NCBI RefSeq assembly: GCF_011064615.1
Contig: NZ_JAALJH010000031.1
Location: forward strand, 28,917-92,916
From: Aquisphaera insulae
Lineage (GTDB): Bacteria > Planctomycetota > Planctomycetia > Isosphaerales > Isosphaeraceae
Length of the DNA: 64,000 nt
Reading direction: 5' to 3'
The notes below the pieces were generated by a model, which was not told the origin of the DNA, did no database searches, and saw only the letters and a list, made by a program, of their open reading frames with translations. This document shows, one piece after another, positions 8,301 through 14,821 of the stretch (its first letter is position 1; every line of letters starts with the position of its first letter). A program made the translations under genes and the position numbers.

Positions 8301-10688
8301 CTCACGGCCGACGGCCCGGCCCGTGTGGTCACCTCGGACACCTTGACGATGATCCGCTCCGGCGACCCCTGGCGCGGGCTGATGGACTTCCACCGGGCCG
8401 CGCTCGACGACCTGGACCGGGTGCAGGATCGGGAGACCACGCGTCGGTGGGCGGAGCTCGAGGAGGCGGTGATCGGCGACCGCTCGCTGGTGGGCCGGAT
8501 CTCCGTCGAGCTGGCCGCCGCGGCCAACGAGTCCGACGACCTCCTCCCGCCCGCCGAGGAGGAGGCCCTGCTGGCGGCCTGCCGGGTCGTCGGCGGGGAG
8601 CTCGGCATCGAGGTCCGCGCGCCCCGACGGGTGATCGACGATGATGGCCCGGCGGGCGCGACGTCGCTCGAGGAGATCGCCCGGGCTTCCGGCTTCCACG
8701 CCCGCCAGGTCGTCCTGCCCTCCGGCTGGACCGGCATCGGCGGCGAGCCCCTGCTCGCCCGACTGAAGGACGAGGGGGCGGAGCCGCGGCCCGTGGCCCT
8801 GCTCCCCGGCAAGGACCGCGGCCGTGGACGGTTCGCGGCCCGCCGGTATGACCTCTACGATCCCGCCACGGACCGCCGCGGGCCGCTCCGCCAGGACCAG
8901 GCGGAACGGCTCTCGCCGGACGCATGGACGTTCTATCGCACCCTCCCTGACGGCCGCCTGACCCTCCGCGACCTCGCCCGCTTCGCCCGCCGCGGGGTCG
9001 CCCGCGAGGTGCGGCTGGTCCTCGCCATGGCGGCGCTCGGGGGCCTGCTCGGCCTGGCCCTCCCGGTCGGCGCCGGGGTGCTCGTGGACCAGGTCATCCC
9101 CGAGGTCGGCGTCACCGGCGAGGGTCGACAGCGGCTGGCCTCGCTCTGCCTCTTCCTGGTGGCCCTGGCGGTCGCCACGGCCCTCTTCCAGATCGTCGAG
9201 GGGATGGCCCTGCTCCGGATCGAGGGGAAGGTCGCCCCGACCGTCCTGCCGGCCGTCTGGGACCGCCTGCTACGCCTCCCCACGCGGTTCTTCAGCGGCT
9301 TCTCCTCCGGCGACCTGGCCGTCCGGACGCTCGGCCTGGGGATCGTGCTCCGCAAGGTGTCCGGCGCCATGGCGACGGTCCTCGTCGGCGGCCTCTTCAG
9401 CCTCTCCAACGTCGCCCTCCTCTTCTGGTATAGCTGGCGGCTCGCCGCGATCTGCGTCCCGCTCCTGGCGCTGATGCTGGCGACGATCGCCCTGCTCCTG
9501 GCCGGCCAGCTCCGCCAGGAGGCGCGGATCCGCAAGGTGGAGGGCTCCATCATCGGCTTCCTGTTCGAGGTCTTCGGCGGCATCGCCAAGCTCCGGACCG
9601 CCGGCGCCGAGAATCGCGCCTTCGCGCGCTGGGCCGACCTCTATCGCGACCAGCTCGGCCTGATGATCAAGGCCCGGCGGTTCGCCAACCGGCTCCATCT
9701 GTTCCTCGCCGTCTTCCCCATGATCCTGGCGATGATCATCTACTACGGCGCCGTCCGCCTGGATCCCGATGGCCTCAGCACGGGGGACTTCCTGGCCCTC
9801 TCGATCGCGCTCTCGAACCTGATCGGCGCCGTGCTGGCGGTCGCCTACACGGCGCTGGGTCTGCTCGACGTGCCGCCGCTCTACGAGCGAATCCAACCGG
9901 TCCTGGAAACGCCCCCGGAGTTCCCGGCCGCGACGCTGGAGCCGCTCCGCCTGAACGGCGCGATCGCCCTCAGCGGGGTGACGTTCCGCTACCCCGGCCA
10001 GGAGACCGGCGCCCGCGTGCTCGACGGCGTGGACCTGCAAGTCCGCCCCGGCGAGTTCGTCGCCGTCGTCGGCGCCTCGGGGTCGGGTAAGTCCACCATC
10101 CTGCGGCTGATCCTGGGATTCGAGTCGACCGATCGCGGCACGATCACCTACGACGGTCGCGACCTCGCCACGCTGGACATCCGCGAGGTCCGCCGCCAGA
10201 TCGGCGTGGTCCTCCAGGACGCCCAGCTCATGCCCGGCGACATCTTCAGCAACATCGTCGGCTTCGCGCCGGGCCTCACCATGGATGACGCCTGGCGCGC
10301 CGCCCGCCTCGCCGGCCTCGAGAAGGAGATCGAGGACCTGCCCATGAAGATGCACACGATCGTCGGCGAGGGGGGTTCCAACCTCTCCGGCGGCCAGCGT
10401 CAACGCCTGCTGATCGCCCGGGCCGTCGTCCGCCGCCCGCGGATCCTCATGTTCGACGAGGCCACCAGCGCGCTCGACAACCTCTCGCAGGCGATCGTCA
10501 CCCGGAGCATCACCCAGGAGCTGCGGGGCATCACGCGGATCGTCATCGCCCACCGCCTGACCACCATCGTCGAGGCGGACCGCATCTACGTGGTCAAGCA
10601 GGGGAAGATCGTCCAGGCCGGCCGCTACGAACAGCTCCGCGCCGAGCCGGGCGCCTTCCAGGAGCTGATCAGCCGCCAGGTCGTCTGA
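5331..10688 (+). CDS. fused NHLP-type bacteriocin exporter: C39 peptidase + two ABC half-transporters
   Basis: This 1785-aa inner-membrane exporter should cut double-glycine leaders and pump the cargo out. Numbered from Met at 5331, a C39 peptidase comes first with oxyanion Gln19, catalytic Cys25 (QMEAIECGAAALG), His98 (WNHFLVVEG) and Asp114. Transmembrane domain 1 (about 180-450) and nucleotide-binding domain 1 (Walker A GGSGSGKTT about 541, signature FSGGQRQR about 646, LILDEATSALD about 668) follow. After a Pro/Ala-rich linker (about 750-800) comes the non-membrane domain typical of the second NHLP subunit (LPLDDPESVWWVSSGQVDVF). Transmembrane domain 2 (about 1220-1480) and domain NBD2 (GASGSGKST about 1580, LSGGQRQR about 1683) close it. 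These are normally two genes. The start is uncertain: ATG 5259 is also possible, but the 24 extra residues look unlike the family. Its likely substrate is the peptide at 1673. Confidence 0.9.
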   Translation: MASTRKKRYRPVRTPVVLQMEAIECGAAALGIILEYHGKYIPLDVLRSVCGVSRDGSNAYHIREAARQYGLEVEAFRKSAEGIDTRRPPFMVLWQWNHFLVVEGFTRDAVYLNDPACGRRRVSREEFARNYSGIAFTFRPGDGFKPEGRRPSTLLGLAERLTGSKAALAFVILAGLALVIPTLASAGYQRIFVDEILIQRRRDWLGTLLVAMAATALVRLMAVSLQQVYLTRLEVRLALTEAVRFLQHVLRLPIDFFQRRYAGDIVGRVVSTARVARLISGELATTAVGFLTLVVYAAAMFPQDRLLTGVGVAIGSLNLVALRWFSRRRIDQNRVIEQIRGRLAGGIMWAVQVIESVKATGAETDLLIRWTGEQARVVNAEQELGRFDAVFVAIPPLLASLTTVAVLGLGGRRVADGVLPIGALVALQTLLASFHQPFQAMARLGSQVQELRADLDRIDDVARHQADPMVAPAGADGAAGETTADLPAPATPAPRAILTESPRLSGRLELRDVTFSYYRTVEEPLIRGFSMVVEPGQRVALVGGSGSGKTTLARLIAGLYRPQQGQILHDGRPIAAIPRQVFVNSVAMVDERIAMFQGSVRDNLTLWDEQVASGRLIQAGLGAAIHLDLLQRRGGYDAAVAEGARNFSGGQRQRLEIARALVRDPSLLILDEATSALDPKTELIVDDQLRRRGCTCLIIAHRLSTIRDCDEIVVLSQGKILQRGTHEQLIEDAGGEYARLLAGQGFPAGRSGRVAMHRRASGHAVAERPAPRIGPASGSVATTMPAPSPQAAAAEDGPRFLIDELRATGRAETTAANRPLPLDDPESVWWVSSGQVDVFFQLPAPDGGPGRRRHLCRVEEGGSIFAISGVRGQLGGRLLAVGAGDADLIQFRRGDLIRLSFEEPLAEQVAVLLDDWIFRLGRAIGAGGEVLGRRELAPGTPVDLPDGDRYGVRRGVAWVRHLQGRSRFLDHDPLPVTEHQARFPVTEHLWLTADGPARVVTSDTLTMIRSGDPWRGLMDFHRAALDDLDRVQDRETTRRWAELEEAVIGDRSLVGRISVELAAAANESDDLLPPAEEEALLAACRVVGGELGIEVRAPRRVIDDDGPAGATSLEEIARASGFHARQVVLPSGWTGIGGEPLLARLKDEGAEPRPVALLPGKDRGRGRFAARRYDLYDPATDRRGPLRQDQAERLSPDAWTFYRTLPDGRLTLRDLARFARRGVAREVRLVLAMAALGGLLGLALPVGAGVLVDQVIPEVGVTGEGRQRLASLCLFLVALAVATALFQIVEGMALLRIEGKVAPTVLPAVWDRLLRLPTRFFSGFSSGDLAVRTLGLGIVLRKVSGAMATVLVGGLFSLSNVALLFWYSWRLAAICVPLLALMLATIALLLAGQLRQEARIRKVEGSIIGFLFEVFGGIAKLRTAGAENRAFARWADLYRDQLGLMIKARRFANRLHLFLAVFPMILAMIIYYGAVRLDPDGLSTGDFLALSIALSNLIGAVLAVAYTALGLLDVPPLYERIQPVLETPPEFPAATLEPLRLNGAIALSGVTFRYPGQETGARVLDGVDLQVRPGEFVAVVGASGSGKSTILRLILGFESTDRGTITYDGRDLATLDIREVRRQIGVVLQDAQLMPGDIFSNIVGFAPGLTMDDAWRAARLAGLEKEIEDLPMKMHTIVGEGGSNLSGGQRQRLLIARAVVRRPRILMFDEATSALDNLSQAIVTRSITQELRGITRIVIAHRLTTIVEADRIYVVKQGKIVQAGRYEQLRAEPGAFQELISRQVV

Positions 10689-10710
10689 TCGCCGGCCGGG
10701 AATCAAACCG

Positions 10711-10728
10711 GGCCCGTCTCCGGGCCCC
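10711..10728. terminator. GC hairpin after the exporter
   Basis: A 7-bp perfect stem (GGGCCCG with CGGGCCC, 4-nt loop TCTC) sits between the convergent exporter gene and the 47-aa basic protein gene. It has no T-tract. Terminator function is inferred. Confidence 0.45.
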
Positions 10729-10737
10729 GCGCGTGCC

Positions 10738-10881
10738 TTACAGACCCTTACCGCCGATGTGCCGGCGCTTCTTCGGGTTGCGAACGCCATGCAGCTTCGT
10801 CCGCCGCCCCTTGGCGATCGGCGAGCTCGCCGCCCGCTTCTTCCACTTCGAACCCTTGCGATGACGCGTCTTGATCTTCAT
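10738..10881 (-). CDS. 47-aa very basic protein, ribosomal-protein-like
   Basis: The ORF begins MKIKTRHRKGSKWKKRAASS and ends in KKRRHIGGKGL. About 40% of residues are Lys or Arg, with Gly, Ser and His making up much of the rest, and there are no acidic residues. This composition is that of small ribosomal proteins (bL34/bL35/bTHX size class) or a nucleic-acid binder, but I could not match it to a specific family. AGGGG lies 8 nt before the ATG. It is convergent with the exporter and divergent from the next gene. The absence of acidic residues over the whole frame and the ribosome site argue that it is real. Function is unassigned. Confidence 0.6.
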   Translation of the reverse strand: MKIKTRHRKGSKWKKRAASSPIAKGRRTKLHGVRNPKKRRHIGGKGL

Positions 10882-11031
10882 GACCGAACCCCTAAAGCTT
10901 TTCCGCGAAAGTCTTTACATGCGCACCGCGGTTCAGCCCGCGGAGGGCGAAGGTCCTATTATGAGGATGGATCGCTCCGGTGGCAAGGGAAAGCGTTTGC
11001 GCCCGACCTGAATCCCCGCTAACATGGCTCC

Positions 11032-11511
11032 ATGAGTAAGAAGCCGCCACCGGGTATGATTGGGCCACCGCCCTCCGCGCGAGGTGGCCGTCCGGCTGAC
11101 CCCGGCCTGCACGCCCAGCAAATCGCCCGCGAATGGGAAGATGTGGGCGAGAGCTATATCCGCAGGCGTATGCAGCAGGTCGGCATCCCCGAAGATCAGA
11201 TCGGACAGCCTACGTTCAGCGGGGATGGGAAGTGGCGAGCGTTCGATCCCAATGGACGGGCAGGCGGAGCCAATACGACGGGCGTGGTGGTGGATTCCGG
11301 AGTACTGAATCCCGATCTGCTGAAGGGATTCAAAGGCGGTCGACTCTGGCGGAAGATGCGGATCAAGGACCGTATCGACTCGGCGATCTCTCACGAATAC
11401 GAGGAACTCCTCGCGGGCGGAAACCACGCCGAGGCGATCAGGGAAGCAGCCAGGAGCAGGCTCCCGATCAGCGAGGAAGCTCGGCGGTTGAATCGGGCGA
11501 GGGCGAGATAG
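11032..11511 (+). CDS. orphan protein resembling a C-terminal toxin domain of polymorphic toxins
   Basis: This 159-aa protein has no signal peptide or membrane segment. A Pro/Gly-rich start (MSKKPPPGMIGPPPSARGG) resembles the junction that precedes effector domains in polymorphic toxins. The second half, GGRLWRKMRIKDRIDSAISH followed by EYEE and then LPISEEARRL, is a compact basic/acidic module. From memory, similar SHEYEE...LPIS-ARRL tails occur at the ends of RHS-like toxins, possibly nucleases, but this is unverified. There is no immunity gene directly after it: the next gene is on the other strand and its product looks like an ordinary soluble protein, though it could serve as one. The GC content (slightly lower) may indicate acquisition. 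Confidence 0.5.
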   Translation: MSKKPPPGMIGPPPSARGGRPADPGLHAQQIAREWEDVGESYIRRRMQQVGIPEDQIGQPTFSGDGKWRAFDPNGRAGGANTTGVVVDSGVLNPDLLKGFKGGRLWRKMRIKDRIDSAISHEYEELLAGGNHAEAIREAARSRLPISEEARRLNRARAR

Positions 11512-11592
11512 GCTGGAATGTCGATGAACCGAGAGGAAACAGACAACGCTCTCTCGTTCCTCTCGTAGCTCGGCATACGGGATTCCATGGCT

Positions 11593-12075
11593 CTATCCGA
11601 CCGCCCTTTTCGCGCAAGCCTTCTGAACCCACTCCGGCTTCTTCTTCCAGCCCCAATAGGTCCAACGCCAGGCGGATTCAGGGCCACCCGCATAGGTGTT
11701 GATGACCAGGAGCAGTCTCGCATCGGCAAGCTCGCGGAACTCGGAGCGATTCTGCGCCGTGAGCTCGGCCTCTTCTCCGCCAGCAATCCGTCGCAGGAGT
11801 TCCCAGGCAGGACCGGAAAGATGGCTCAAATCAGGCGGCGCGTACCGCTGGCTCTCGATTCGCTCCTGTTCGCGCTCGACGATGACCACTCGATCACGCT
11901 TACCTTTGACGGTCAGTCGATAGACCCGCTCCGCGCCCGGCAGAGGTTCCATGATCCCAGCCTGGACCAGCTCTCTGTAGGCGGGGAAATTCCTCTCCGT
12001 CGCCGGTCGTCTCTCGCTCTCGACATGAAGTCGGAGGATGGCTACGGCCAGCTCCGAAAGGCTCGCGGTCTGCAT
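11593..12075 (-). CDS. hypothetical soluble protein, possible winged-helix
   Basis: This 160-aa protein has a strong ribosome site (GGAGGTG about 5 nt before ATG). The N-terminus (SLSELAVAILRLHVESERRP, then YRELVQAGIMEP) reads like a helix-turn-helix/winged-helix segment, followed by YRLTVKGKRDRVVIV and a second half ending in aromatic residues (WRWTYWGWKKKPEW). No catalytic motif or signal peptide is seen. It faces the toxin-like gene tail to tail across 81 bp. A regulatory or DNA-binding role is only a guess from the N-terminal pattern. Confidence 0.6.
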   Translation of the reverse strand: MQTASLSELAVAILRLHVESERRPATERNFPAYRELVQAGIMEPLPGAERVYRLTVKGKRDRVVIVEREQERIESQRYAPPDLSHLSGPAWELLRRIAGGEEAELTAQNRSEFRELADARLLLVINTYAGGPESAWRWTYWGWKKKPEWVQKACAKRAVG

Positions 12076-12204
12076 GACTCACCTCCGGTCGGAATCGTAC
12101 CGGCCTGGCGTCGGAAGGCCAAGGCGGGAACGGAAACACGGACGTCTCGTTTCGATTCCGGTGGGCGTCGGCCAAGGTGAACGGGCGTCCGCGATCTGCC
12201 ACGA

Positions 12205-14649
12205 TCACGGCCCCCCCTCGGCCTTCGGCCGCTCCAGGGGCGGCAGTTTCAGCGCCGTCTCGACCGCCAGGACCGCCACGGCCAGCGTGCCCAGGCAGCG
12301 CTTCTGGAGGTCGAAGAGACGCTCGCTCGCGCCCGACATCGCATCCATCAGGTCGCCGATCTCCTTCGCGTCGGGGACCCTCTCCAGGACGTACTTCGCG
12401 ATCGTCATGCCCTCGCGGGCGTGCTCGAACGGGTAGTCGATGGCGGTCGGCAGATGGGTCCGGAATCGCGTCAGATCCTGGTGCAGCGACTGACCCGCGC
12501 GGAGGATGGCGTTGATCAGGGGCTCGTTCTTCTCGTTCTTCCCCGACTGGAATTTCTGGAGCAGGCGGCCGAGGACCGAGGCGGACCGCTGGGCGGCCGG
12601 GAACTCCTGGATGGCCCGGGCCAGGAAGGACGCGCAGGGATAGACCCGACGCGCCTCGTCGCGGATCGCGGCCCCTTCCGGGATCCGCTCGATGACCTTC
12701 GGCAGCTCCAGGAGCGAGAGGCCCTGCGCGATCCTCCGGGCCGCCGCCTCGGAGAACGGATCGAGGCTCGATCGGAGGGCGCGAACGGCCGCGTCGCATC
12801 GGTCGATCGTTGCATCGGCCTCGGATCGATCCTTGCCGCTGAACTCGAAGTCTCCGGGCCGAGGTCGCCCGTTCGCCTTCCACAAGGTCAGCGCCGCGGC
12901 GGCGGCCGAGGCCTTCGGCGCCAGCTCGTTCCAGCGCTCGAGCGCGGCGAGGTTGTCATCGACCGCCGAGGCGAGCGACGTCCGCGCGTCGATCAGGGCG
13001 GCCTTGGCCGACCTGGGATCGTCCGGAGCGAGGGGGAGATCGCCGGGCAGGGGGAGCGGCTGGAGCAGGCTGAAGGCGTCGAGGAAGAGGCGGTCGAAGG
13101 CCTCGCTCCCCTGGTGCGCCTCGGCCTGGATGTCGAGGAGGTCGGAGACGGCGAAGAGCTGTTCCTTGCTGATCTCGTTGCCGAGGATGCCTCGATAATG
13201 CTGGAAGGTCGCCGACCGGCACAGGGAGTCGAAGTCGCGGAAGAGGTCCGTCGCCGGCCCGTCCAGGTGGAAGATCCCCCCGGCGCCCTCGTGCTTCGCC
13301 CGCGCGATCCGGTCCCGATCGCAGGGGTGCGAGTCGAACAGGCCCGTCTTCGCCTTCGTCTCCGCCTCGCGCACCATCGCCATCACGGGGGGCGGGATCT
13401 GGGGGATGTTGGCGACGATCAGCCGGGGATAGTCGTCCGGCAGCCGCCGTTCCTGCCAGGAACGGGAGAGGTCGGCCTGCGCACCCCGATCGGCCAGGGC
13501 GAGCTCGCGGAGACGCGAGAACGTCGAGGCGAACGTCTCCGCGCCGACCATCCGCGCCTCGTATCGATCGGCGTCGAATTCCTGCTGGCGCGACAGGAAC
13601 GAGCTGACGAACGCGCCCACGTGCATCAGGACCCAGAGGATCCGGCGGGTCAGCCAGACCATCAGCTTGGTGACCCACGCCACGGCCGCCATGTAGCCCC
13701 ACTCCTGGGTCCAGGCATCCAGCGTCTGGTCCCACGAGTCGCGCTCGTAGACCACCCGGGCGAACCAGAGGTTGATCGACCGGATCAGGACGTTCAGCCT
13801 CATCCCCGCCCCCTGCGAGAAGTGGCCGAACTCGTGGGCGAGGACCCCGGCAAACTGCGGGAGCGTCAGGCCGGCGACCAGGGGGAGCCCGATCGTCAGG
13901 TCCAGCCGCTTCCTCGGGGAGAGGGCCCCGCTCGCCAAAGAGGCCGAGGCGTTCACCTCGCAATCGACGTAGACCGTCGCCGGCACGGGCGACTTCACCG
14001 ACTGACAGATCCCGTCGACGAAGGCGAAAAGCAGGGGCTCGCTGGAAGGGTCGAGCTCGCGCCGCTTCGGCCTCTTCGCCGGGCTCGCGAACAGAGGCTT
14101 GAACATGAAGGCAACGACGAATCCTCCGGCGATGAGCGGCGCCACGTAGAGGAAGAGGGCGGCCCGGGCGTTCTTCACGGTCTGGAACACGACGAGGCTG
14201 TGCGTCGCGTGCCAGAACAGGGCCAGGGCCGCGACCACGGCCACGCCGACGTAGATCAGGGGCAGGATCACCATCACCACGGCGACGATCAGGATCCAGA
14301 GCCGATAGGCCAGGGTCGGCCGGACGGGCGGTATCTCGCCGCGGAATGCCGCCAGGATCTCGTGCGGCGTCCGAGAATGCGTGATCTTGAGGGACTCCTT
14401 CGCCGCCCGCAGGGGCTCCGGCGCCTCGACGGCCCTTCGAGTCCTGGCCTGGTGCCCCGACCCCGCGAGCTCATACGTCCCGGCCTCGTCGTCCTCGACG
14501 GCCGCGGCGGCGGCCTTCTCCACGCTCGCGGGGGCCGCGGGGACGATGATCACCGCCTTGCAGTGCGGGCATTTGCCACGCTTCCCGGCGAAGGCATCGG
14601 CCGTGCGGAATGACCTGCCGCACGCGTCGCAGCGAACCTCGATCGGCAT
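12205..14649 (-). CDS. M48-family membrane metalloprotease with N-terminal zinc ribbon
   Basis: This 814-aa protein starts with a zinc ribbon (CDACGRSF...GKCPHC, residues about 6-31), then a Pro/Ala linker and two transmembrane segments (around 130-165 and 180-205). The M48 zinc-protease core contains HEFGH (about 268-272), and a downstream EFDADRYEA (about 352) gives the third zinc ligand. A long helical C-terminal region follows that is not part of minimal HtpX/Ste24 enzymes. The catalytic domain is predicted to be cytoplasm- or membrane-facing as in HtpX; a membrane quality-control role is inferred. Met at 14649 was chosen because GAGGAGG lies 6-7 nt upstream; the open frame reaches 14691. 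Confidence 0.85.
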   Translation of the reverse strand: MPIEVRCDACGRSFRTADAFAGKRGKCPHCKAVIIVPAAPASVEKAAAAAVEDDEAGTYELAGSGHQARTRRAVEAPEPLRAAKESLKITHSRTPHEILAAFRGEIPPVRPTLAYRLWILIVAVVMVILPLIYVGVAVVAALALFWHATHSLVVFQTVKNARAALFLYVAPLIAGGFVVAFMFKPLFASPAKRPKRRELDPSSEPLLFAFVDGICQSVKSPVPATVYVDCEVNASASLASGALSPRKRLDLTIGLPLVAGLTLPQFAGVLAHEFGHFSQGAGMRLNVLIRSINLWFARVVYERDSWDQTLDAWTQEWGYMAAVAWVTKLMVWLTRRILWVLMHVGAFVSSFLSRQQEFDADRYEARMVGAETFASTFSRLRELALADRGAQADLSRSWQERRLPDDYPRLIVANIPQIPPPVMAMVREAETKAKTGLFDSHPCDRDRIARAKHEGAGGIFHLDGPATDLFRDFDSLCRSATFQHYRGILGNEISKEQLFAVSDLLDIQAEAHQGSEAFDRLFLDAFSLLQPLPLPGDLPLAPDDPRSAKAALIDARTSLASAVDDNLAALERWNELAPKASAAAAALTLWKANGRPRPGDFEFSGKDRSEADATIDRCDAAVRALRSSLDPFSEAAARRIAQGLSLLELPKVIERIPEGAAIRDEARRVYPCASFLARAIQEFPAAQRSASVLGRLLQKFQSGKNEKNEPLINAILRAGQSLHQDLTRFRTHLPTAIDYPFEHAREGMTIAKYVLERVPDAKEIGDLMDAMSGASERLFDLQKRCLGTLAVAVLAVETALKLPPLERPKAEGGP

Positions 14650-14821
14650 GGAACGCCTCCTCGCATCCCCTCCCGTTCTCCTGCCCCGCACCGCGGCCGG
14701 GGCATCGGTCCTATTGTAGGGTAGATCCGAGCAGGGGGAAACGACTGGCGGGTCGGAGCCGGCGCTTACCGTCGAGCTGCGTTCGTCGATTCGCGGTAGG
14801 GAGCCGCGGTCGTCCCTTCCG

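Noticed and set aside
4941..8699. 1252-aa minus-strand ORF antisense to the exporter
   Set aside because: It is rich in Arg, Pro, Asp and Gly with no domain pattern and mirrors the exporter gene; it is a GC-rich shadow.
12421..14613. 730-aa plus-strand ORF inside the M48 gene
   Set aside because: Charged low-complexity shadow; the other strand carries HEFGH and transmembrane segments.
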